Assembly: GCA_030248225.1 (NCBI GenBank)
Contig: JASANE010001800.1
Coordinates: 1 to 64,000, forward strand
DNA: 64,000 nt
Direction: 5' to 3'
Origin: Trileptium ribeirensis
Taxonomy: Eukaryota > Nematoda > Enoplea > Enoplida > Thoracostomopsidae
Both the position numbers and the translations under genes were made by a program. A model generated the notes under the pieces. It made no database searches. It saw nothing but the letters and a program-made list of their open reading frames with translations, and was not told the DNA's origin. Shown here piece after piece: positions 38,101 through 46,613 of the stretch (the first letter of the stretch is position 1; each line of letters begins with the position of its first letter).

Positions 38101-41100
38101 GAAATGATTCAAAATTTTTTTCAAATAATTTTTCTGTAAGTCATTGGATTGGCATTTGTGTTTTTAACTCAGTATGAAGAAAAAATTTTCACCCTAGCTG
38201 TTTGTACCTCACAATTGTCCAACTTTCCCGTATACATACAGTACCGGGCAGAAATGACTGCCGCATTTCGCTGGCCAGTCCAAAGCTCGAAAATTATAGC
38301 CGGGGGTGCCGGATTTTGCAGCGGGGGCAATTTTTTGCCGGATTTTGTCGCGTTAGACGTTTATACTTCTCAGCAGTGGCTTTGAGCCGGGGGTACCTCC
38401 GTTTTCCCTGGAGGCAGCCGAAAATGCCGGGCCCCCACTTTGGACTAGCCAGTTTCGAGCGAACGATTTCGAACAAGATGCGAGCGAGTGCTTACCCGAG
38501 ATTTTGAATGTATTATAATTAAAAGTAATAATGTTCTATTGTTAGTAGTTTCTTCGAGCGAGCGACAATCATTGTTACGGAATAATATACCTAGTATAGT
38601 ATTGTATAATATTGCAAATATTGCAACTTGTATTTATCAGTTAGCAAAATTAGAGCGGCCCTTATATTGTGGGACATCTTGTCAATCCACCAACTGTCGG
38701 TAACACATACCTGGTATCCCAAATAAAATAATGTAAGTTTTTAATTTTTGTTCATGCCGGTTTTTATATTTCTAGATTTTATGGAGTAATATTAGCTGGG
38801 ATCCCAACGTTTCCACTTCGTTGTGCCTCGCCTCCGAAGACGACCATTTTCCGTATATTCAAATGTGGGATTTACGATACGTCCAAGCTCCTGTTTTGCA
38901 AATGGATGGTCATCAGAAGTAATGATCTCTAAGTAGAATATTGTTATTTATTTACAATGTGTTCATGGTACCGTGTTACACAAAAAGTTGGATATTAGCT
39001 CTGATAAAAAACGCTTTTATTTGTGAGGTGCGAGCATGGTTTTTTGCTTCGGTGTTCGGGGATAAAAGACAAGACTATTGTGTATGTTAGCGAGTCGTGT
39101 ATCCATATGCCATTCATTTGCACTTGTAATTTCTTTTTTAAGACAAAATAAAAAACTTAAAAACTTTTCTACTTTTTGAATTTTTTCCAGTTTTTTGAGT
39201 TAAAGAAAAATGGAAGTCGTCAAGAATGTTTTGTTTCTGGATAAGTTTTCGACGGTCAAATCCATGATGGACTTGTCTTACAAGGTTAAAAGATTCAAAA
39301 ATTTATATTTTTTGGTCCAAAAATGGTTAGAAATATTTAGCGTTTTGCAGCTGGAATTATTGCTGTTGTAAGCTAATAAATGTATTGACACAGTATGAAC
39401 TGTATTATGGACACTCATCTAACGTTAAGGTTGCTTCTGTGAACACAACTGTTCGTATTTAACTGGCTGTTTTATGAACTGTTGTGTCTATATTTTCAGA
39501 AAAATTCCGTTTTGATACATAGCGGCTCATTGAGGGCGAGCGTATTTTGCACTGAGGGAGCTGGGACTATTGTGAAAATTTCTTTTTTGTATGTCGCTTT
39601 CATTCATAACTCAGGTTCGGATGGACGAATTCTGACAAATTATCTTTATTCGATAGCAAAAGTGACAATGATGTATCCTTTTGTTGAACACGAACGGCTT
39701 CGACCCCATCTTTTAGCCAAAAGGGTAAAAAAAGGTTTTTAAGGTTTCCTTGCCAAATCTAACCATATGGGCGTCAATCCTTCGTTGCACATGTCTCCGG
39801 ACGCAGGCTTCGCATCGAAAAATCGAGACCTCCAACAGAATCAGCTCAATAAGTGGTACAACTTTGCTAAATTTTTTGTGGCACCAATCTCTGGGCCGCT
39901 GTGGGTCTCAATATGGTTTATCGACATTTTGCCAAAAGTAACGATTTTCAGATTCCGCCGCGTTACTGCTATTTTATAATTATCAGTGAGTGCCTTTTAT
40001 GTTATCAGACACGCTGCATGCGGTGGTTTTGCTATCTAGAGTCCAACTTGACTACATTTTAGCTCTTCATGAAGTTCAATGGTTTTACGGTCGACGAACC
40101 TAATTTCCAAAATGTGCGTTTTCATTTGGCTGATTATGTATTGTGCGGAGGACATCAAGAATTATCTAATTTCAAACCTTTTCATGGATTTCCAATGTGT
40201 TTGGGGTCAATAAACAGAATTTTCGCAATATAGTCTTTTTCAGTTGCTTGGTTACACATTGCGTACAGGTCATCAAGAATTGTTTATGTCGGTTTGCCGT
40301 TATGCTGAATACGATGGTTTGGTTATTTAGAGACCTGCACAAATATTTGATTCATTTTTAGTTTTTTTGATGCGTTTAAGGTCGACGACGCATTTATTCC
40401 ACAGTTTTAGGATTTTTAATCTATTCAGAGTTAAATAGGTTTTGGGGTGGTTTATACATGAAACACAGGCTGTTATAGGTGATTAAACAAAATAGCTTAA
40501 AAATGAAACCACGCCTGTTCTGTTTCACCCTCGCTTGCGATTAACTAGTTGTAAAATAGCAGAAATTTATAAAAGTATAAATGCTTAAATAAAATGGGGT
40601 TTTGAATTGTATGAAAATCATCAGTAGCTTATCGGTATAACTGTTTATGATTTTGGTAATCGAGCAGATACGTAGTATTTACTGGTGTTGGTAGTCAGCT
40701 TATTAATGACTGGTGATCAGCTTTATAATTATGTGTGATTTTTCGTCTTAAATATTATCATTTTCTATTGATAATGTCTTCATCAGCAATACATTTTTAT
40801 TTCATGACAAAACGGAACATCAAACGATTATTTAATAAAATGTCTACATAATAAGTTTAGGAAGAGAATGTAATTTCACTGAACGTCGCATTATGTAATT
40901 TGAATCGATAAATGATATTTTTCATTACTGAAAATTGTATTGTTAATCGAATATAATTTAGGGGAATACTGTCACTAAGCTGGTGTCCAAAAGATCCAGA
41001 ATTGCTCGTGTCATGTGGGAAAGATTGCAAAATTTATATATGGAACCCAAAAACAGGAGAAGTTAGTCTTTTTAGGATTTTGATAATTTATGGTGTTCAT

Positions 41101-43514
41101 GCTCAACATTTGTATCTCATCGTCACTCATTCAGATTTTTTATGTTACGGTTTGGCAAATACATTAATTTAAAACGGTATTTAAAGACTCGGTCTGTAGA
41201 TGTTCATCAAATCATACTACCAACTCGATGAAAATTTAAAAGAGGGCTTTACATGTGTTAATGATTGATAATCTTGTTGATATTGTAATGAAAGAAAGAA
41301 GTCGTCATTGTATTACAATTATTATTCTGGCCTGTCCACAGCCCTCCGAAAAGTGGGGGGGGGGGAAACTTCGGGGGGCCCCATGTTCATTCTCGGGGGA
41401 AATTTCAAAGTGGGGGGATAAATTTTGCTTAAAAATACAAAATATTTCCATATTTTCATGCATTTTTACTACTGTGAACGTACTTTCAAGCTAAAAACAA
41501 TATTTTAGCGTTATAAATAGTGGTAATTAATGTTTAAAAAACAATTTGCAAACAAAAAACATAAATTTTCAGACATAAAAAATTTTTGGAATTAGTTGAA
41601 CATGGGGGGTTTCGGCCGAGTGGGGGGGACGGACATGGGGGAAAATCTCACGAACATGGGGGATTTGGAAAGTGGGGGGGGGGGTCCCCCACCCCCCCCA
41701 CTGTGGACAGGCCAGTTATTCAATTGCGTTTGCTTGTTATACCTTTTGAATTAGCACAATGTTACAAAATTATGCGTACCATTAGGTATTCGATGTTTAG
41801 CTTGTTTTTTATAATTTAATGAACTGTGCAACAAAAGGCGTTGGACACTATTAAGACTTCGCAGAAATACATTTTCTCCTTGCAATATCGAGTGACCAAC
41901 GACGTCTGTAACTCTTAAACCTGAATAATTATCAAACAGAAAGACACGTAACCGTGGTCGATTTCTGTAACAAAACCGCCAGGAGTCCTTTTTCAATTTC
42001 AGTTCAATGGTTTTTTATGACTTGCTTCGAAATGCTATGCATCATTTGAACTGCGTAATTGTGATTAGCGTCTAGCCACAGTTGATCATAGTATTAAAAC
42101 GTAAAAAGTTCACTGGAAAATCCACAGCGCTTGTTGTGCTCGACCTGTCTGCTGGATTTGACACAGTGGATCATGATATCCTCTTAGCTCGAATTCGTCA
42201 TCACTTCAACATTGATGGTCATTGTTTGGCGTGGTTTAAGGACTATTTGCTAAACCGATCATAATACGTTACCTATAATGGTGTGTCTTCTAACTTAAAA
42301 TATCTTCAATATGGTGTACCGCAAGGAAGTGTTCTAGGTCCTCTGTTACTTAACATGTATACTGCGCCTCTCGATGACCTATTTAATGCGCAATCATTGC
42401 TCTTGTGCTATGTATGCTGGTGATGTTATTCTGTATGTTGAATTTGACTCTACTAATAAGCAAGCAGTAATGGACAATCTAATCGGCACTGTAAACGCAG
42501 TTATTGATTGGTTTAACAATAACAACTTGAAGGTGAATTCTTCAAAATCCGAGTTCATGAGCGTGTCCTTCAATCTTGATGGTAACAATGTCAGCATTAA
42601 CATGGATAGCAATATCGTTTCACGGTCAGATTCGGTTAAGTACTTGGGAGTAATCGATAGGAAATTAACGTTGAAACCGCACATTCATAATATGCCGTAC
42701 GTCTCTGTGGCATCTAGCTAATATACGACGTAGTGGCTGGATAATATTTCTGCTGAAATCATGGTTAGATTACATTGTAATCGTTCGTGTCGTGTATTGC
42801 AACTCTCTACTGTTGCTTACCAAACTCGACCATTTAACCGTTACGGCGAGTGCTGCATTCAGCTGTACGTGTCATCTTCTTTACACACCGATCTGATCAC
42901 ATATCTCCAGCTCTAATTCGCCTTCATTGGCTGCCACTCTAACAACGCATAATATTTAAAGTGTCATGTATTGTATTCAAGTGCGTATCTAGTGAAAGTC
43001 CGTCTAAGCTTTCTCATCACATAAGATAAAGAGGGTCTCTTTTACATTCAACAACTCCAATTACCATTACGAGTTACCAATGCTTTTGACGGTTTCGCTA
43101 CAACAGTTTGGAATAATATTACTGTTGACTTCAACTTTCTTCATGAGTGCTGTCTTTTCGGAAGCGGATGAAGACACTCCTCTACACTTTAGCGTTTAAC
43201 TAATTTCCTCTTCACCGCTGAGCAGCATATCTTAATTCACCGCTGAGCAGCACATCTTAATTGAATGTGATACAGCGATATCAGTCAATCAGTGGTCAAG
43301 CTAACTCCTGAGCAGTGCCGTATACGTAACTATAGCACTTCTGTCAAACACGTAACATGAACGCACCAGCAGCGGATGAATAAATGTTTGAAGTAACCTA
43401 GGGTTTTCAACCCAACGGTTAATATCGATGTTTGAATGAGCGCTGTCACAGGCCAAATGCAGTTTTTGTAAATGTACTAACACATAATGATGCTCTTTGG
43501 CAATGCATATATAT

Positions 43515-43556
<42 letters not shown>

Positions 43557-43560
43557 AAAA

Positions 43561-43600
<40 letters not shown>

Positions 43601-46600
43601 GTTATATTGATATATAATTATGCCTATCAATTTCCAGAACCAGTTTATTTTGCAATGATTTTTATACTATTAAACTAAACTTTGAGTTTTACTTGTGAAA
43701 ATATAAATATTTTTCTTGTTACTTTCATATTTAGCTTCAAACCGAACTGCCGTACAATTCACCACAGTGGCCGTTTGAAGTGTCTTGGAGCCCAAAGAAT
43801 CCAAGCCTTATTGGGTGTGCGTCCCTGGAAGGATTTCTTACAATTCACACGCTTACAGGTCATGGCTTGGAGGGATTGCCGACACCGCAGGCTAGTCCCA
43901 AGGTCAGCAATTATTTAAATATTACGCATGCAGTTGGAATACATACACGAATCAAATCTGTAGTTATAACCTGATTTCCGGAATAAAGGATTCGACTTCT
44001 GTTTGACCTGTGCGAATCGTATTGACCTGATCTAACTATCTAAACTTCGAAGACGAGTTCTTTGGTCTACAATGGAAAATGATGTGCCGACAGCCTCAAT
44101 TTCATTATAACAAGAAATTTCGACGTCAAATAAAAAAATTAGCTCTGGTAGAATTTCGTGTTAAACTGTATAATACCGTTTTGGACTAACCGCAGTATGT
44201 CTACTCGTAATTCCTATTTTGGTGCCTCATCCTTCCAACGCAGACCTCGACCTGTTTAATTTGTAAAATACCTTATATTACAACTCGAGTTTGTAAACAG
44301 TAGTAATAACTAGTAACTCGCAGGTAAAACGGAGAGAGCGTGGTTTTATTTTTAAGCTATCGTTTTGTTTAATCATCTGTAACACGATGTGTTCAGTGTG
44401 TATACCATTCTAAAACCTCTTGAACCGTGAATCTATTGAAAATCTTAAAACGGAGGTGACCCTAAACCCATCGAAAACAACTGGCAACGCATCAAATATG
44501 TGCTGGTCTCTAGATAAACAAAGCATCGTATTGAGCATGCCGGCAAACTATAGACAATTCTCGATGACCAGTACGCAATACGTAGCCAAACAATGAAGAC
44601 TGACTATTTTCTGGAAATATTGTTTTTGATCCTAACACAATGAAGAAAAATGCATGATATATTTACTGAATATGCATAAATTGATGGTGTCCATTGTTCG
44701 ATGCGAAGCCTCTGTCGTGACATATGCACTGCGAAAGACTGGTACCCGTACGACCAGATATAACAAAGCATTGAAATCTGGTTTTTACCGTGTTGATCTC
44801 AAAGATAGGAGCTGCTAGCATTCAACTAAACGACACATCCTTGTCTATCGAATAAAAAATTTATCGAAATCCATGCATCTGAAGATGAGTTATGACTGAC
44901 AGAAACAGACAAAATACGAAGTTTTCACGATTTTTCACCTAGCGCTCTCAGTGGAAATTCCGCTCGCTTCGCTCGTAGATCCCGAAGATGGGGTCAGAGC
45001 TGTTCGTTTTCAATAAAATGCCACATCCTTGTCGCTTTTACTGTTCAATAAAAATTTTACCGAAATCCATCCATCTGAAGATGAGTTGCGAAAGACAGAA
45101 ACAGATAAAACCAAGTTTACATGATCCCCTAGCGCCCTTTGTTGAAACTGCGTTCGCATTGCTCGCTCTTTTTCAACAACTGAAGACAGACTATATTTTG
45201 AAAATCGGGTTCATTGACACTAATCTCATTGAAAAAGGATGAAATATGCGCGCTGGACTGTAGTTAACCAAAGTATTGTATTCTGCATCCCGAAAAACTT
45301 TTATATAATCTAATTTTGATGCCATCTACCAAACTACCGAAGACATACTATTTTCTGGAAATTGGGTTCATTGATCTTAAGCCCAATAAAAATGTCTGAA
45401 AAAGCATAATATACTCTACTGGAATTTAGATAACCAAACCACCGTATTCAGCATACCGGAAAACCTATATAGGCAATTGTTGATGACCTCACGCAATACG
45501 TATCCAAATAACAAGCCATTCTCGAAATCGGGTTTATTGAACCCAAGCTCTTTGAAAAGGCTTGATATTTGTTCTACATTTTCGATGCGAAGCCTGTGTC
45601 GCGAGATGTTGGCTGCGGAAGATTGGTACCTGTATGGCCAGATTTGGCAAAGAACTTAAAAACATGTTTTTTACCATTTTGACTCCGAAGATGGGGTCAG
45701 AGCTTTCCGCGTTCAACTAATGACACATCCTCGTCACTTTTGCTATCCAATAAAAAACTTACCAAAATCCATGCATCCGAAGATGAGCTTTGAATGACGG
45801 ACAAACGCGAAACAAAAAGAAATTTTCACGATTCTCAGCGCCCTCAGTGGAAACTCCGCTCGCTCCATTTCAGTAACATTCGGTTAAGGTAATTACACTT
45901 TTAATTATTAAACGCAGCAGGAAAATATAGTATATAAAGCGGTCCTAAATTGTTTTAAATTCTTATTCACATCGCAGAATAATGTTTAGTTATACGAGAA
46001 CACTGGTACATCAGCACTTTTTGTTAGCTATGGATTCAACTGAATTTAGTATTTCCACCGAAAAGTAGTTTATTACGGACTATCACAGGAATTAAAAACA
46101 TTTTTAGCAGACATTGCTAAACTGCAATACACCCCACGCCGTGTTTTCATATCGATGTGTTTAGTTTATTTTTCATTGGAGCTTTAATTATATAGCTTTC
46201 CACGTTAAATGGGGTCAAGCTATATGCTTATCAGACCGCTGATAACAATCATTTCTGTACATAGGTAGAACTTAGGATACGTTAGAAATACTTTGTGTGG
46301 TGGGGGGCTCCACATCCCGCGACCTAGGTTGAGGCTTAGTTTACGCCTTAAAATTGATGAGAAACGTGGGCTTGGTGGATCGATAAAGTTGTAACTTGCA
46401 TTTCGATTATTGTGTTACTGTATGGTCCTTCTCTACTCGAGTGTATTACTGCTTTGCGGACTTTTATTTTAGCTTGCGGAATCGTTCCCTGGTATGGATT
46501 TCACTACACCGTCAATAGCGGGAATGTCGAAAATTGCTAAAGATATTGAAAAGCCAGTTTTGCTGCCTCGACCTCCAAAGTGGATGATGAAGCCTGTGGG

Positions 46601-46613
46601 TGCCCGATTTGCG
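25989..46613 (+). CDS. SEC31: SEC31, outer COPII coat subunit, N-terminal half (9 supported exons)
   Basis: SEC31 forms the outer cage of COPII vesicles with SEC13 at endoplasmic reticulum exit sites. Exons at 25989-26101, 33049-33269, 34327-34422, 35309-35449, 38776-38918, 40962-41061, 43735-43902 and 46473-46613, plus a tentative one at 32648-32702, encode the family's start (AWSP, VGTSA), WD40 blades and the basic segment after them. Diagnostic blocks are [83 protein letters not shown] and [11 protein letters not shown], each aligning with known SEC31 proteins in order. Intron phases agree from 33269 onward. The exon carrying the expected ...SLEIF... segment is uncertain. After RPVGA-like PVGARFA the expected FGGKLV exon, the alpha-solenoid (ACE1) and C-terminal regions are absent from the window, so the gene is partial here. 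The reading is by recognition, not by a database search. Confidence 0.93.
26829..28062 (+). mobile_element. TTCCGG-rich hAT-like element, copy A
   Basis: It begins CAGGGAGTAACCGGAATTCC and ends GGTTCCGGTTATTCCCTG, with terminal inverted repeats of about 16 bp. It is flanked by the 8 bp direct repeat ATATATAT (26821-26828 and 28063-28070). The subterminal 130-160 bp at both ends are packed with CCGGAA/TTCCGG motifs, as expected for transposase binding sites. Length is 1234 bp because of an internal tandem duplication at about 27297-27428. No intact transposase is present, so it is a non-autonomous or decayed hAT-type element. Confidence 0.88.
27297..27428 (+). repeat. 66 bp tandem duplication inside copy A
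   Basis: AAATCAGTCTACATTG.AGTAAAC through CTGCTTTCTTGGC occurs twice in a row. Copies at 60577-61734 and 62668-63822 have the block once, which explains the extra length of copy A. Confidence 0.9.
28071..28235 (+). mobile_element. Truncated second end of the TTCCGG-rich element
   Basis: It repeats the first 165 bp or so of copy A, starting CAGGGAGTAACC directly after the shared ATATATAT at 28063-28070. It stops in an AT-rich run (GTAATATATATATAT). Confidence 0.88.
29848..30243 (+). mobile_element. MITE with CTGGGCTCTCC ends, copy 2
   Basis: It starts CTGTGCTCTC and ends GTGGAGAGCTCAG. The interior matches copies 1 and 3, with TTTCCAATCGGTCCAAAGT, TTTCTGACACGATTTTAACC and a GGTTCGGAACCAG block. 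No clear duplication flanks it. Confidence 0.8.
30735..31465 (+). repeat. ~167 bp tandem array in SEC31 intron
   Basis: The block GTGCCAGTTTGA occurs at 30748 and 30914 and as GTGTCACTTTGA at 31082. GGTGAAAAATGGTT occurs near 30814, 30991 and 31160. A partial unit follows near 31245 and a degenerate one at 31388-31465. Confidence 0.85.
32648..32702 (+). CDS. SEC31: Tentative SEC31 exon 2
   Basis: A good acceptor (CTTCTTCTTCAATTAG) precedes a frame that continues exon 1 and reads HELEIYKM, similar to the SLEIF block expected here in SEC31. The only nearby donor, TAC|GTTACT, falls at the left end of a Tc1-like MITE. The phase (0) does not fit the next exon without using a weak upstream acceptor, so this is only a candidate. 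Confidence 0.3.
32702..32888. mobile_element. Tc1/mariner-like TCGAAC-rich MITE, copy 1
   Basis: Ends read CGTTACTCGCTAGAAATGATTG and the reverse of CAGTATTCGCCAGAAAAGTG, flanked by TA on both sides (32700-32701 and 32889-32890). The interior is rich in TCGAAC. Three related copies lie at 35708, 38239 and 53361. Confidence 0.75.
33049..33269 (+). CDS. SEC31: SEC31 exon 3 (5' end uncertain)
   Basis: The certain part reads [11 protein letters not shown] through [15 protein letters not shown] and ends at AAG|GTGATT (phase 0). The acceptor could be 33048 (CCAATAG|GA) or 33076 (TATGTTCAG|G). [10 protein letters not shown] matches the RFHKLIWGP block of SEC31 blade 1. Confidence 0.85.
33365..33509. 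mobile_element. 145 bp GC-rich MITE with 8 bp target duplication
   Basis: GCTATTTT occurs at 33357-33364 and 33510-33517 and bounds a GC-rich insert with ends GGCTTTTCC and GGAGAAGTCA, an imperfect inverted repeat. The 8 bp duplication is typical of hAT elements. Confidence 0.75.
34327..34422 (+). CDS. SEC31: SEC31 exon 4
   Basis: The acceptor GATTTTAG is followed by [20 protein letters not shown] and ends KAQ|GTATGT. It is 32 codons, phase 0 on both sides, and corresponds to the VASGANESEIYIWDLNN blade. Confidence 0.93.
34423..35308 (+). other. SEC31 intron, nothing further recognised
   Basis: An 886 bp GT-AG intron without repeat partners in the window. Confidence 0.7.
35309..35449 (+). 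CDS. SEC31: SEC31 exon 5
   Basis: The acceptor ACATTTCAG is followed by 47 codons, [20 protein letters not shown] to GDMGHK, ending AAA|GTACAT. It contains the WDLRR end of a WD repeat. Phase is 0 on both sides. Confidence 0.93.
35708..35925. mobile_element. Tc1/mariner-like TCGAAC-rich MITE, copy 2
   Basis: Ends CAGCACTCGCCAGAAATAA and (reverse) CAGTGCTCGCCCGAAATAAG, with TA on both sides (35706-35707 and 35926-35927). The interior carries several TCGAACA motifs. Confidence 0.8.
35968..37359 (+). mobile_element. Old degenerate copy of the TTCCGG-rich element
   Basis: The left end CAGGGGTAACTGGAATTCCG and the right end CTAATTTCGGTTCCGGTTAC resemble the ends of copy A in the same orientation. 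The interior is too diverged to align by eye, apart from an AAGACCAGGTTCC block near 37296. Confidence 0.5.
37360..38238 (+). other. SEC31 intron part, AT-rich
   Basis: No exon or repeat was recognised. T-rich and A-rich tracts dominate. Confidence 0.5.
38239..38492. mobile_element. Tc1/mariner-like MITE, copy 3, interrupted by another MITE
   Basis: The left end CAGTACCGGGCAGAAATGACTG and the right part TTTCGAGCGAACGATTTCGAAC...GCGAGTG belong to the TCGAAC-rich family, with TA at 38237-38238. A 182 bp element sits inside at 38271-38452. Confidence 0.7.
38271..38452. mobile_element. Nested MITE with CTGGCCAGTCCAAAG ends, 5 bp duplication
   Basis: Ends CTGGCCAGTCCAAAG and CTTTGGACTAGCCAG form a 15 bp inverted repeat with one mismatch. 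TTTCG flanks it at 38266-38270 and 38453-38457. The interior is G- and C-rich. The end sequence and duplication length match the element at 41327-41715. Confidence 0.85.
38776..38918 (+). CDS. SEC31: SEC31 exon 6
   Basis: The acceptor ATATTTCTAG is followed by [20 protein letters not shown] and [14 protein letters not shown], and ends CAG AA|GTAATG (phase 2). This is the most conserved SEC31 block and fits the family without gaps. Confidence 0.95.
38919..40961 (+). other. SEC31 intron, no further feature
   Basis: A 2 kb intron with short ORFs only, the largest 86 codons at 39482. None has a recognised domain. Confidence 0.6.
40962..41061 (+). CDS. SEC31: SEC31 exon 7
   Basis: The acceptor ATAATTTAG adds G to complete K, then [33 protein letters not shown], ending GAA|GTTAGT. 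The GHQKGIL joint across the intron matches fungal and animal SEC31. Confidence 0.94.
41327..41715. mobile_element. MITE with CTGGCCTGTCCACAG ends, 5 bp duplication
   Basis: CTGGCCTGTCCACAG and CTGTGGACAGGCCAG form a perfect 15 bp inverted repeat, flanked by TTATT on both sides. The subterminal parts carry long G runs (41356-41367, 41675-41684) and C runs. The centre is AT-rich. Confidence 0.88.
42064..43210 (+). pseudogene. Decayed CR1/Jockey-like reverse transcriptase fragment
   Basis: Reverse transcriptase motifs appear in order: [14 protein letters not shown] (about 42137), [12 protein letters not shown] after a stop (about 42315), a damaged YADD box read as YAGD (42413-42424) in a shifted frame, [10 protein letters not shown], and SVKYLGV. 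Further on, RLHWLPL and [15 protein letters not shown] (about 42920-42990) are typical of the C-terminal part of CR1, L2 and Jockey ORF2. Stops and frameshifts show it is dead. It lies in the same orientation as SEC31, within an intron. Confidence 0.88.
43506..43602. repeat. (TA)n microsatellite
   Basis: Runs of TA interrupted by TCTAAAA and AC. The tract can form a hairpin and lies 130 bp before SEC31 exon 8. Confidence 0.95.
43735..43902 (+). CDS. SEC31: SEC31 exon 8
   Basis: The acceptor TTTCATATTTAG is followed by [20 protein letters not shown] and [20 protein letters not shown], ending CCCAAG|GTCAGC. It is 56 codons, phase 0, and forms the last propeller blade (cf. CFDIQWCPRNP). Confidence 0.93.
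44500..45880 (+). repeat. Irregular tandem repeats in SEC31 intron
   Basis: CGATGCGAAGCCT occurs at 44699 and 45584. CCGAAGATGGGGTCAGAGCT occurs near 44981 and 45690. CCATC(C/T)GAAGATGAG blocks occur near 44870, 45068 and 45774, each followed by CTCAGTGGAAA-like sequence. The pattern fits a larger unit of about 700-900 bp with an internal duplication of about 190 bp. Confidence 0.75.
46473..46613 (+). CDS. SEC31: SEC31 exon 9 (last one found)
   Basis: The acceptor CTTTTATTTTAG is followed by 47 codons, [10 protein letters not shown] to [15 protein letters not shown], ending [20 protein letters not shown] matches the PPKWIRRPVGASFSFGG region. The donor is strong, so a further exon is expected. 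Confidence 0.92.
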
